Assembly (NCBI GenBank): GCA_902792905.1
Contig: CADBBH010000002.1
Span: 62,001 to 126,000, forward strand
DNA: 64,000 bases
Source: Oscillospiraceae bacterium
GTDB lineage: Bacteria > Bacillota > Clostridia > Oscillospirales > Acutalibacteraceae
Reading direction: 5' to 3'
Part shown: piece after piece, positions 17,723 to 25,222 of the stretch
Numbering within the stretch: position 1 is the first letter of the stretch
How the letters are laid out: each line of letters opens with the position of its first letter
Notes under the pieces: model-generated
Databases searched by the model: none
The model's input: the letters and a program-made list of their open reading frames with translations, nothing else
What the model was told of the DNA's origin: nothing
Program-made: the position numbers and the translations under genes

Positions 17723-18562
17723 TTATTTATCGCTTAAATACTCCGCGAGCGAAGTCTTCCAGTCGGGCAGGCGGCTAAAGCCCGCCTCATCAAGTGATTT
17801 TTTTGAAAGACGCGAATTATGCGGCCTCTTCGCCGGAGTCGGAAATTCCCCTGATTCTGCGGGGAGAACCTTGACGGTTTTGCCTGCGAGCCGTATGATT
17901 TCCCGCACGAATTCATATCTTGTGCAGAATCCCTCGCAAGAGGCGTGATAGGTTCCGAATTTATCGGTTTCGATCATATCGCAGATGAGATTCGCAAGAG
18001 CTTTTGTGTAGGTCGGTGAGCCGGTCTGGTCGTCAACGGCCTTGATTTCACTCTGTTTATCCGCGAGATTCAGCATCGTATCAACAAAATTTTTGCCGTT
18101 TTTTCCGTAGGTCCAGCAGATTCTGAGGATAAAGGAATCCGGGCAGTATTTCCTAACCTTCTCCTCGCCGTCCGCCTTTGTTTTGCCGTAATGATTCAAA
18201 GGATTAACGGGAGAATCGGTTTCAAACGGTTCATCGCCTTCGCCGCCGAAGACATAGTCGGTGCTTGTATAGAGAAGCTTTGCTCCTACGGCGTTGCAGA
18301 TACAGGCGATGTTTCTCGCCCCGAGGGTGTTTACGGCAAAGCACTGCGCTCTGTCATTCTCTGCTTTATCGACCGCCGTATATGCCGCAAGATGAATCAC
18401 GGCTCCGGGCTTTTCGTTGCGTATAAACTGCTGAATACCTATTCTGTCGGTGACATCATATTCCGGCAGATCGCAGCCGACAACTTCGTGACCGCGTTCT
18501 TTCAAAGCGGTTACGACATCACGGCCGAGCATACCTTCGGAGCCCGTTACAACAATTTTCAT
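17723..18562 (-). CDS. rfbD: dTDP-4-dehydrorhamnose reductase
   Basis: The ATG at 18562 is preferred because AAAGGAA lies 7 bases before it and the Rossmann motif then begins at the N terminus (MKIVVTGSEGMLG). An upstream in-frame ATG would add 16 unconserved residues. The 279-residue short-chain dehydrogenase family protein shows YTSTDYVFGG and the catalytic pair YGKTK (Tyr-x3-Lys). RfbD makes dTDP-L-rhamnose for surface polysaccharides; no other rfb genes are in the window. It heads a minus-strand set with the M23 peptidase and MBL hydrolase. Confidence 0.92.
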   Translation of the reverse strand: MKIVVTGSEGMLGRDVVTALKERGHEVVGCDLPEYDVTDRIGIQQFIRNEKPGAVIHLAAYTAVDKAENDRAQCFAVNTLGARNIACICNAVGAKLLYTSTDYVFGGEGDEPFETDSPVNPLNHYGKTKADGEEKVRKYCPDSFILRICWTYGKNGKNFVDTMLNLADKQSEIKAVDDQTGSPTYTKALANLICDMIETDKFGTYHASCEGFCTRYEFVREIIRLAGKTVKVLPAESGEFPTPAKRPHNSRLSKKSLDEAGFSRLPDWKTSLAEYLSDK

Positions 18563-18600
18563 ATATAAATTCCTTTCGGGGATAATCAAAATTACACTAT

Positions 18601-18629
18601 ATTCTATCATATTTTTATAAAATACTCAA
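18601..18629 (-). promoter_or_regulatory. Promoter of rfbD set
   Basis: Minus-strand TTGAGT (18629-18624), a 17-base spacer and TAGAAT (18606-18601) lie about 40 bases before the rfbD start and diverge from the ispE promoter. Confidence 0.65.
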
Positions 18630-18653
18630 TATTTTTTTCTTTTGGGGTATTAT

Positions 18654-18681
18654 TTGAACGGAATATGTGGTATAGTATAAT
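18654..18681 (+). promoter_or_regulatory. ispE promoter
   Basis: TTGAAC (18654-18659), a 16-base spacer and TATAAT (18676-18681) imply a start near 18688 and a leader of only about 20 bases before the ispE ATG. Confidence 0.72.
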
Positions 18682-18710
18682 CACAAAACAACCGAAATGA
18701 TGTGTTTATT

Positions 18711-19550
18711 ATGAGGATTACAGTAAACGCTCCTGCAAAAATAAATATATTTCTCGACATACTCCGTAAGCTTGACAACGGCTACCATTCTCTCTTTATG
18801 GTGATGCAGACGGTCGGGCTTTGCGACAATGTTACGCTTAAAAAGGCGGAAAGCGGAATCCTGCTTACCTGCAGCGACCCGGATATCCCGGTCAATGAAA
18901 AAAACACCGCTTATAAAGCGGCAGAGGCCTTTTTTGAATATACGGGTATTGAATCGGGCATAGAAATCGATATAGAAAAGAATATTCCCCACGAAGCCGG
19001 TCTCGCAGGCGGAAGCGCGGATGCCGCGGCGGTACTAAGGGGAATGAACGAGCTGTTTGATACAAAGCTGACTGCGGGCGAACTCTGCTCGCTTGGGCTG
19101 AAGGTCGGAAGCGATGTGCCGTTCTGCACAGTCGGCGGCACCTGCATAGTCCAGAATACGGGCGGTATAATTTCACAGTTGAAGCCGCTGAAGAAATGCT
19201 TCGTTCTGCTTGTCAAACCCGATAGAGGAGTATCGACGGCAAAAGCATACGCCGATGCCGATGAAGTCTATCTTTATCATCCCGATTCCGTCAGAATGAT
19301 GGACTGCTGTGAGAAAGGCGATTTCGAGGGAATCTGCAAGTACGCAGGTAATGTGTTTGAGCAGGTGGTCGAAGTGCCCGAAAGAGTCGAAATCAAACGG
19401 GTTATGCGGCTTCATAATGCCTCGCTCGCCCAGATGAGCGGCAGCGGACCTACCGTCTTCGGCCTGTTTGATAATAAAGCAGACGCCGAATCCGCCGCCG
19501 AAGAACTCGGCGAAAAATACGGAAAAGTATTTATAACTGAGACGGTGTGA
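18711..19550 (+). CDS. ispE: 4-diphosphocytidyl-2-C-methyl-D-erythritol kinase
   Basis: A GHMP-family kinase of about 279 residues that phosphorylates CDP-methylerythritol in the MEP isoprenoid pathway. The substrate motif PAKINIFLDIL is at the N terminus and the ATP-binding glycine-rich loop is EAGLAGGSADAAAVL near residue 97. A third GHMP motif is MSGSGPTVFGLF near residue 245. The ATG at 18711 is chosen because the family begins right before the APAKIN motif. A GTG three codons earlier is possible, and neither has a strong ribosome site. ispF of the same pathway is at 55098. Confidence 0.94.
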   Translation: MRITVNAPAKINIFLDILRKLDNGYHSLFMVMQTVGLCDNVTLKKAESGILLTCSDPDIPVNEKNTAYKAAEAFFEYTGIESGIEIDIEKNIPHEAGLAGGSADAAAVLRGMNELFDTKLTAGELCSLGLKVGSDVPFCTVGGTCIVQNTGGIISQLKPLKKCFVLLVKPDRGVSTAKAYADADEVYLYHPDSVRMMDCCEKGDFEGICKYAGNVFEQVVEVPERVEIKRVMRLHNASLAQMSGSGPTVFGLFDNKADAESAAEELGEKYGKVFITETV

Positions 19551-19571
19551 GAATCAAGGAGGGGCATCACC

Positions 19572-20051
19572 TTGGCTTTTTTTGATTTTATTTCAAAACG
19601 CTTATCAACGAAGAAGAAAAAAGAAGCTGCTTACAGGCAGGCATACGAATGTGACTGGAAGAATAAAACAATAGACGAATCTTTTTATTGCATAAATATC
19701 ACATTCTGGAATGAGAAGACAAAATCAACTGAAGAGTTTGAACTTTCCGAAAAACTGAAGGACGAAATCAAAGTGCATGTAAGCAACTGGAATACTGATA
19801 AATCATTATTCACATACCATGTTTCCCATGAAATGAAAGTGAAAAACGGAGTTTTTGCGGGACTATGGCTATATTATAAAGATGAAGACTCGGACGATCC
19901 TTTCTTTGATGACTATGCTGTTAACAGTCTTGATCTGATTAAAGAAAATAACAACATTTATCTTTTGCCTCATATTCAGGCTGATATCGCCTCTCTGTTG
20001 CCGGATTATTGGGGAAACAAGGATACTTTCAAAAGCGAAAAGTTAGAATAA
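19572..20051 (+). CDS. Hypothetical cytosolic protein, AT-rich
   Basis: This 159-residue protein starts with TTG 6 bases after the strong site AAGGAGGGGC. It is rich in Lys, Asp, Glu and aromatic residues, has a basic N terminus (KRLSTKKKKEAAYRQ) and an acidic middle (YYKDEDSDDPFFDDY), and has no signal peptide or membrane helix. Base composition and codon use are more AT-rich than in flanking ispE, which suggests recent acquisition. It is followed at once by a terminator. No family was recognised. The size and composition resemble DUF or immunity-type proteins, but there is no firm evidence. Confidence 0.7.
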   Translation: MAFFDFISKRLSTKKKKEAAYRQAYECDWKNKTIDESFYCINITFWNEKTKSTEEFELSEKLKDEIKVHVSNWNTDKSLFTYHVSHEMKVKNGVFAGLWLYYKDEDSDDPFFDDYAVNSLDLIKENNNIYLLPHIQADIASLLPDYWGNKDTFKSEKLE

Positions 20052-20058
20052 GAGAGCA

Positions 20059-20090
20059 ACTCCCGCAGATTTTTCTGCGGGAGTTTATGC
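20059..20090. terminator. Intrinsic terminator
   Basis: Arms ACTCCCGCAG and CTGCGGGAGT are followed on plus by TTTATGCTTTTT. It serves the hypothetical gene at 19572 and may also end the convergent phosphoesterase transcript. The 10-base stem is identical to the one after ileS. Confidence 0.87.
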
Positions 20091-20093
20091 TTT

Positions 20094-21194
20094 TTATTTC
20101 AGCGCATCGTAGTATCTGTATTGCGTGAAAGAGTCTGTATCCGGCAGGATTTCCAGAATTGAGTATCCCTGGAGCCATTCGCTTTCAGGCAGGCCGTCTC
20201 TGTTGTAGCCGTAGGAGCCGTAGCCGGAGGTTTCCAGATATGCGAGTCTGATTCCGTCAACCTCCGCGCCGAAGGAGTTATAATGGTCGTGACCGAAATA
20301 CGCCGCGGAGACACCCGCCTTTTTCATAGCATCAAAAAGGCCGTTTTCATACACGGTACTGCAGACATTTTCGCCCTTTACGCCGAAGAGGTACTCCTCA
20401 CTCTCGGCCGCCTTGCTCATCACCGGCAGGGGAATATGCATGAGCATAATTGACTTGTACCCCTTGCCGTAATCTTTTTCAAGAGCGGCGGCTTTTTTGC
20501 CGAACCATTCCACCTGATTCTCGTGGGCGCCGTCATAGGGCGTTCTGTCGCCAGTGTAATTATAGCGTTCAATCTGCTCTTCGCTCAGTTCATCATACGT
20601 GTCAAGGCAGAATATCGTCTCGAGGTGGTTGCCGTCTTTATCAAGCAGATTTATTGCGTAGTTGCAGTTGCCGTCAATGTTATCCGGGCCTTTTCTCATA
20701 ATGCATCTGTCATAGGAAGAGAAGATATCAACCATATTTTCGCGTGAAATCGAGTAGGGATTATCTGCCTCATGATTGCCGAGAACGCCGCCCCAGTAAA
20801 CGCCGAGTTTCTCAAAAATCTCCGCCAGCTGATGCGAGCGTTTGTTGTTGAACGCGCTGGTTACATTGTCGCCTCCAAGCAGGACCAGGTCGGGTTGCTC
20901 CTTGCGGATTGCCGCAATCATATTCGAAACGGTCATATTTGACGTCTTGTTTTTGCCGTCAAGGTGCATATCGGTAAAGCAGATAATTCTGAACGGACCG
21001 CCGTCGTTCTTTTTAATCGTGACGCTGTCTGTGTCTTCGGAAACTATCGAGACTGTGTCATGTCCGAGCGGCTGAATATCCTTGATTTTGTAATTGAGCG
21101 GATGAGGCAGCTGGGAGTATGCGATTGCACCGCCTGCGATAAGAATGACGAGCAGAACGCAGAGAATGATTTTTATAATCTTTTTCTTTTTCAT
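20094..21194 (-). CDS. Membrane-anchored metallophosphoesterase
   Basis: This 366-residue protein has an N-terminal KKKKIIKIIL membrane anchor (about residues 5-25) and a calcineurin-like phosphoesterase domain outside. The metal motifs are complete: CFTDMHLDG (D-x-H), LLGGDNVTS, GVLGNHEADN (GNHE), HIPLP and YFGHDHYN (GHxH). It differs from the secreted paralogue at 7080, whose first motif has Gln instead of His. AAAAGGAGAGG precedes the ATG. It is a single gene convergent with the upstream unit. The physiological substrate is unknown. Confidence 0.92.
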   Translation of the reverse strand: MKKKKIIKIILCVLLVILIAGGAIAYSQLPHPLNYKIKDIQPLGHDTVSIVSEDTDSVTIKKNDGGPFRIICFTDMHLDGKNKTSNMTVSNMIAAIRKEQPDLVLLGGDNVTSAFNNKRSHQLAEIFEKLGVYWGGVLGNHEADNPYSISRENMVDIFSSYDRCIMRKGPDNIDGNCNYAINLLDKDGNHLETIFCLDTYDELSEEQIERYNYTGDRTPYDGAHENQVEWFGKKAAALEKDYGKGYKSIMLMHIPLPVMSKAAESEEYLFGVKGENVCSTVYENGLFDAMKKAGVSAAYFGHDHYNSFGAEVDGIRLAYLETSGYGSYGYNRDGLPESEWLQGYSILEILPDTDSFTQYRYYDALK

Positions 21195-21279
21195 TTTTAC
21201 CTCTCCTTTTGTTTTATTATTTCAATCATACCAAATTTACGCAAAAATTCAATATTTTCGGCGAGATTTTTTATTGCGA

Positions 21280-21307
21280 TTGACTTTTTACCGCCGTTAT
21301 ATATAAT
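21280..21307 (+). promoter_or_regulatory. Promoter of glycosidase gene
   Basis: TTGACT (21280-21285), a 16-base spacer and TATAAT (21302-21307) precede GGGGAGGTGA. The leader would be very short, about 12 bases. Confidence 0.65.
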
Positions 21308-21325
21308 AAAGGGGAGGTGAGAGAA

Positions 21326-22987
21326 ATGAATTTCCCCGATTATTACGGCTACGGACAGCTTTTTGCTTTCAGCGGTATTGACGGCGAAAATTCTCACGAT
21401 GAGGATTTCGCCGGTATGCTTATGCTCGAAAAAATCAGTATCCGCTTCGATGCCCCTGATGCGGTGACTCTTTCGTTGCCGTGTGAAATTGAAAAATTTG
21501 ACGCTGTTTTTTCAGATGTAATAACCGGCGGGGGAGTTAAGATCGTTTTTTACGATAAGAATACCGTGCTCGGCTTTTTTGAAGATGAAATCAACATATT
21601 CTCCGAGAAAAACGCATTAGTAAAATCTGTCGGGGACGCCCGCATACTCTCCGCAGACGGCTTCTGCTACTGCCTTCTGACTGACGGGAGAAGATTTGTT
21701 TTCTGCCGTGAAAAATCAGAGGAGGCCGCGCTCACTGCCGCAAAAGGAAAATCGCGCGCCGATATCGACGCAGTCTGCGAAAAACGTCTTGATTATTATA
21801 AGAAAATGCCTGCCTGCATTTATCAAGAATACGAAAAGCTTTATTATAAATGCCTCTCAATCAATAAGGTCAATGTCTATTCTCCGCAGGGCGGAATTGA
21901 CTGCCGCTCAACGACTCCCGACCGCCTGCCTCACCGTCATATCTGGCTTTGGGATTCGATGTTTCACGCTATGGCGATTGCGGGTTATGATACGGCGCTT
22001 GCCAAAGATTCGGTCAGGGCCGTTCTGCAGTGTCAGAGGGCCGACGGCTTCATACCGCATATGATTAAAAGCCGCGAAGATATATCCGGTATAACTCAGC
22101 CGCAGGTTATCGCGTGGGCGGCACTGAGCATTTATAAAAAAGACGGGGACAGAGAATTTCTCTCGTACTGCGCGGACAGAATCGCCGCCTTCCTGCTCTG
22201 GTTTACCGAAAACAGGGATTTGAATAAAAACGGTCTGTTTGAGTGGAAAACCGATTTTGCTAATACTCGCTGCCGCTGTGATGAGAGCGGGATGGATAAT
22301 TCGCCGCGTTTTGATACTCTTGAAACGCTCGACGCGATAGACTGCTCCTGCTTTATGGCGAATGACTGCCGCTGTCTTTCAGAGATATATTCGATTCTCG
22401 GCGAAAGTGATAAGGCGGAAAAATTCGGCAGACTTTCAGATGAAACGGCTGAGAAAGTCAATTCGCTGCTTTGGGATGAAAATGCCGGCGCATATACCGA
22501 CAGGGAATTCTCCGGAAAACTCACGGGTGTTCTCACCTGCTCGTCATTCCTGCCGCTTTTCGCGGGAATTTGTGATGAGGAGCGCGCCGGAAAGCTCGTT
22601 TCCCTTCTGCTTGATAAGGATAAATTCGCTTCTGAAATGCCGGTCCCGAGCATTGCCCGCGATAATGAACTCTACGGAGCGGACATGTGGCGCGGATGCA
22701 CCTGGCTCAATTATAATTATTTCGTTATTTCGGGACTTAAAAGATACGGCTACGAAGAACTCGCCGAATCGCTTGTATGTACTACGCTCAAAAAGGTCAA
22801 TAAATGGTTTGAACTTACCGGAAACATCTTTGAATTCTACGATGCCGAGGATAAAACCGTTCCCTGGCATCTCAACAGAAAAGGTCCTCAGCCCGAAGTA
22901 CCCGATTATCGCAGAAAATATCACGCGATAACGGATTATAACTGGTCCGCGAGCTTCATCCTGATGCTTCTGAGAGGGGATTATTGA
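21326..22987 (+). CDS. GH63/GH37-like (alpha/alpha)6 glycoside hydrolase
   Basis: The ATG at 21326 follows GGGGAGGTGA with a 5-base gap and gives a 553-residue protein without a signal peptide. The N-terminal 150 residues are beta-rich. The catalytic barrel shows family hallmarks: HIWLWDSMFHAMA, GMDNSPRFD, GADMWRGCTWLNYNYF and YNWSASFILMLL. These match the glucosidase or mannosylglycerate-hydrolase-type glycosidases of GH63 and relatives. The cytoplasmic location suggests action on imported oligosaccharides. It is monocistronic between two promoters, with no sugar transporter adjacent. The substrate is not inferable. Confidence 0.85.
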   Translation: MNFPDYYGYGQLFAFSGIDGENSHDEDFAGMLMLEKISIRFDAPDAVTLSLPCEIEKFDAVFSDVITGGGVKIVFYDKNTVLGFFEDEINIFSEKNALVKSVGDARILSADGFCYCLLTDGRRFVFCREKSEEAALTAAKGKSRADIDAVCEKRLDYYKKMPACIYQEYEKLYYKCLSINKVNVYSPQGGIDCRSTTPDRLPHRHIWLWDSMFHAMAIAGYDTALAKDSVRAVLQCQRADGFIPHMIKSREDISGITQPQVIAWAALSIYKKDGDREFLSYCADRIAAFLLWFTENRDLNKNGLFEWKTDFANTRCRCDESGMDNSPRFDTLETLDAIDCSCFMANDCRCLSEIYSILGESDKAEKFGRLSDETAEKVNSLLWDENAGAYTDREFSGKLTGVLTCSSFLPLFAGICDEERAGKLVSLLLDKDKFASEMPVPSIARDNELYGADMWRGCTWLNYNYFVISGLKRYGYEELAESLVCTTLKKVNKWFELTGNIFEFYDAEDKTVPWHLNRKGPQPEVPDYRRKYHAITDYNWSASFILMLLRGDY

Positions 22988-23014
22988 ATCGTAGATTCCG
23001 GCGACAAAAAATAA

Positions 23015-23042
23015 TTGATTTTTATATTTTATATGATATAAT
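23015..23042 (+). promoter_or_regulatory. Promoter of vWA gene
   Basis: TTGATT (23015-23020), a 16-base spacer ending in TGA, and TATAAT (23037-23042) form an extended -10 type promoter about 33 bases before the start codon. Confidence 0.7.
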
Positions 23043-23074
23043 AAATAGGATAAAGAATTTTTACAGGAGTGAAA

Positions 23075-24601
23075 GTGCTTAAGATGGCAATAAAGCAAAT
23101 GAAAAAAACATTGACTTTATTATTGTCGATAATTATTGCGCTCGGGGTAGCTGTTCCCGCTTTTGCGGCGAATATTACAGGAGTTGACGAGAATCTTCCG
23201 GAGCTTGATGTCAAGGTGGCGGCGCCTCCGGGAACCTATGACAAGACTAAGGCCTCGCAGATTACAGGCACACTCAACGGCCAGAATCTCATAACGACAG
23301 ATTTCCGCAAGGAAACCGCGTCGATTGAGTGGATAATAATGATTGACACATCAAAATCATTATCCGAGGAGCATTTCAAGGCGCAGAAGGATGCCGTACT
23401 CGAGGTCCTCAAGAATCTGCGTGATTCAGACCGCCTTGTGCTCTATACATTTGATGATTCGGTCAAGCAGAAGCTCTACGGCAATGAATCACCCGCGGCC
23501 GCGAAGAAGTCGCTCGACAATATCGACTGTAACGGTCAGGATACCGCGTTCTATGCGGCGGCGGTAAAGCTTGCGTCTCTTGCGGAAAAGTGCGACGCTG
23601 CCGTCTGCGTGCCCGTTATCTTCTCCGACGGCGTTGAAACGGTCAAAAAGGGCGACAGAGCCAAGACCATTACCGCGCTCAAGCAGTCTCCCGTTCCGAT
23701 TTACGGCTTCTATCCCAATGTCGCAAATGACAGCATAAAGAAATCCTTCAACGAAGTTATAACCGCTTCGGGCGGCTCCACAAAATCTTTTAACAAAAAG
23801 AATGCCGCGTCGCAGCTTGCCTCATTCAACAGCGATGACACATATTCAATCGTTTTTGCCGCAACAAACAGCATAGAAGCGAGTAAGAACGCCAAGCTCG
23901 AAATCGATATGGGCGACGGCAAAAAGATTACGAAAGAAATAGTGGTCGATGCCTGGGAAGGTGACACCGAGGCCCCGAAAGTAATCAGCGTTATTACAGA
24001 CGACGAGAAGAATCATATCACCGTAAATTTCAGCGAGATTATAGTCAACTGCACGGATGAATCCATTTATGAATTCACTACGGCTGATGAGACAATCGCG
24101 CCGCCCGTAATCAAAGCAATCAATAAGACTGCCGCAGATACGGTTATAATCGAAGTTAATTCTGTCGATATTTCCGGCGTCAAGCTGAAAATCAAGGGCT
24201 ATGAAGATGTGGCGGGCAACGTCGGTGAAGAGGAAGAATTCTCGGTCACAATCAATCAGGATGTTGTCAAGACGCTTACCAGAATAGGCATAGGCGTCGG
24301 CGCCCTTGTTCTGCTTGTGCTTATAATATTTATGATTCTTATGCGTATAAAGCGCGCCAAGAAGAATAAGGATGAGGCGCTTGTTCCCGCCGCTTACAAA
24401 AACGGCAAGAAGATAGAGCCCAAGAAAGAGAAACCCAAAAAGGAAAAACCCGAGAAGGTCAAACTCAGCGCGGAAGAAAAAGCGGAGCAGGACCGCCTCG
24501 AAAAAATCAAGAAAAAAGAGGAAGAAAAGCGTCGCGCCGAAGAGGAAAAATTCAAGTTCTTCTTTGAGGAGCGCTTCGATCCGAATAAAGACGACAGATG
24601 A
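23075..24601 (+). CDS. von Willebrand factor A membrane protein
   Basis: The GTG at 23075 sits 5 bases after AGGAG; an ATG at 23084 is the alternative. A signal peptide ends near AVPAFAANI. The vWA domain shows the metal-ion-dependent adhesion site DTSKS in IIMIDTSKSLSEEH, with TFDDS and FSDGVET downstream. A beta-sandwich linker follows. A membrane helix lies about 35-100 residues before the end, and the cytoplasmic tail is Lys/Glu-rich and helical (KKEKPKKEKPEK and a KKKEEEKRRAEEEK coil). A metal-dependent surface interaction is expected, with unknown partner. It is monocistronic and closed by a terminator. Confidence 0.85.
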   Translation: MLKMAIKQMKKTLTLLLSIIIALGVAVPAFAANITGVDENLPELDVKVAAPPGTYDKTKASQITGTLNGQNLITTDFRKETASIEWIIMIDTSKSLSEEHFKAQKDAVLEVLKNLRDSDRLVLYTFDDSVKQKLYGNESPAAAKKSLDNIDCNGQDTAFYAAAVKLASLAEKCDAAVCVPVIFSDGVETVKKGDRAKTITALKQSPVPIYGFYPNVANDSIKKSFNEVITASGGSTKSFNKKNAASQLASFNSDDTYSIVFAATNSIEASKNAKLEIDMGDGKKITKEIVVDAWEGDTEAPKVISVITDDEKNHITVNFSEIIVNCTDESIYEFTTADETIAPPVIKAINKTAADTVIIEVNSVDISGVKLKIKGYEDVAGNVGEEEEFSVTINQDVVKTLTRIGIGVGALVLLVLIIFMILMRIKRAKKNKDEALVPAAYKNGKKIEPKKEKPKKEKPEKVKLSAEEKAEQDRLEKIKKKEEEKRRAEEEKFKFFFEERFDPNKDDR

Positions 24602-24604
24602 GTT

Positions 24605-24640
24605 AAAGCGGCAGTTATCTGCCGCTTTATTATTGTTTTA
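24605..24640 (+). terminator. Terminator after vWA gene
   Basis: Arms AAAGCGGCAG and CTGCCGCTTT with a TTAT loop are followed by ATTATTGTTTTATTTTT. Confidence 0.9.
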
Positions 24641-24648
24641 TTTTTCAC

Positions 24649-24677
24649 TTGACAAATACCTTTATATAATATATAAT
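24649..24677 (+). promoter_or_regulatory. Promoter of tRNA-His/tRNA-Gln unit
   Basis: TTGACA (24649-24654), a 17-base spacer and TATAAT (24672-24677) form a perfect consensus promoter, starting transcription about 20 bases before tRNA-His. Confidence 0.9.
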
Positions 24678-24703
24678 TTCATAGCGCCGTGAAAAGCGTT
24701 TAT

Positions 24704-24781
24704 GGTGGTTATAGCTCAGTTGGTTAGAGTGCCAGGTTGTGGCCCTGGAGGTCGAGGGTTCGAATCCCTCTAACCACCCCA
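24704..24781 (+). tRNA. tRNA-His (anticodon GTG)
   Basis: The molecule includes the extra 5' G at position -1 that is characteristic of tRNA-His, opposite C73. The acceptor stem GTGGTTA pairs with TAACCAC, the anticodon loop is TTGTGGC, the T-loop is GTTCGAATC, and CCA is encoded. Confidence 0.97.
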
Positions 24782-24839
24782 TTTAGTCAGAAGCGCAAAG
24801 CCGGATGGTTTTGCGTTATTTTTATATTACATCAGATAT

Positions 24840-24914
24840 TGGGGCGTCGCCAAGGGGTAAGGCACGGGACTTTGACTCCCGCATCCGCTGGTTCAAATCC
24901 AGCCGTCCCAGCCA
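24840..24914 (+). tRNA. tRNA-Gln (anticodon TTG)
   Basis: A 75-base tRNA with acceptor TGGGGCG paired to CGTCCCA, anticodon loop CTTTGAC (TTG), T-loop GTTCAAATC and encoded CCA. It follows tRNA-His by 58 bases and is probably co-transcribed with it. Confidence 0.96.
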
Positions 24915-24920
24915 CGATAG

Positions 24921-24955
24921 AACGACCACTTTGATACAAGGTGGTCGTTTTGTTG
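24921..24955 (+). terminator. Terminator after tRNA-Gln
   Basis: Arms AACGACCAC and GTGGTCGTT enclose an 11-base loop and are followed by TTGTTGTTTATTT. Confidence 0.82.
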
Positions 24956-25222
24956 TTTATTTGGCTCTATTACTACGTTTCAAGCGTTTTGCTTTCCTGA
25001 CAAACCCATTAAAAAGTGTACTTTTGCGATGTTTCAAATACGATTTTTGACTATTTTTATGCTCAAAAACACACTTTTTGAACCCGTTGAAAAGCCAACC
25101 ATACCCATTGAAAAACGAACAATTGTTATTGCAGAAATCTTCAGTTCTTACGAATCAAATTAATTGATACTTGCCATAAAATGTGTTATTATACTAGATA
25201 GATTGATTCGAGGTATCTGATT
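24956..25222. other. AT-rich gap after the tRNA genes
   Basis: No gene is supported here. The stretch holds two imperfect direct repeats 21 bases apart beginning ACCCGTTGAAAAGCCAAC (25082) and ACCCATTGAAAAACGAAC (25103), with a weaker copy at 25004. An inverted pair AAAAAGTGT / ACACTTTTT also lies near 25011 and 25071. A TATACT box at 25190-25195 may be part of the promoter for the zinc-ribbon gene. A 44-codon frame at 25029 has no ribosome site. Confidence 0.5.

Noticed and set aside
24605..24955. Possible CRISPR or attachment-site repeat around the tRNA genes
   Set aside because: The repeated words are tRNA stems and terminator arms; no regularly spaced repeat-spacer pattern and no duplicated tRNA end was found.
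25029..25163. 44-codon frame between tRNA-Gln and the zinc-ribbon gene
   Set aside because: No ribosome site, no promoter placement, and it runs through the direct repeats; probably not translated.
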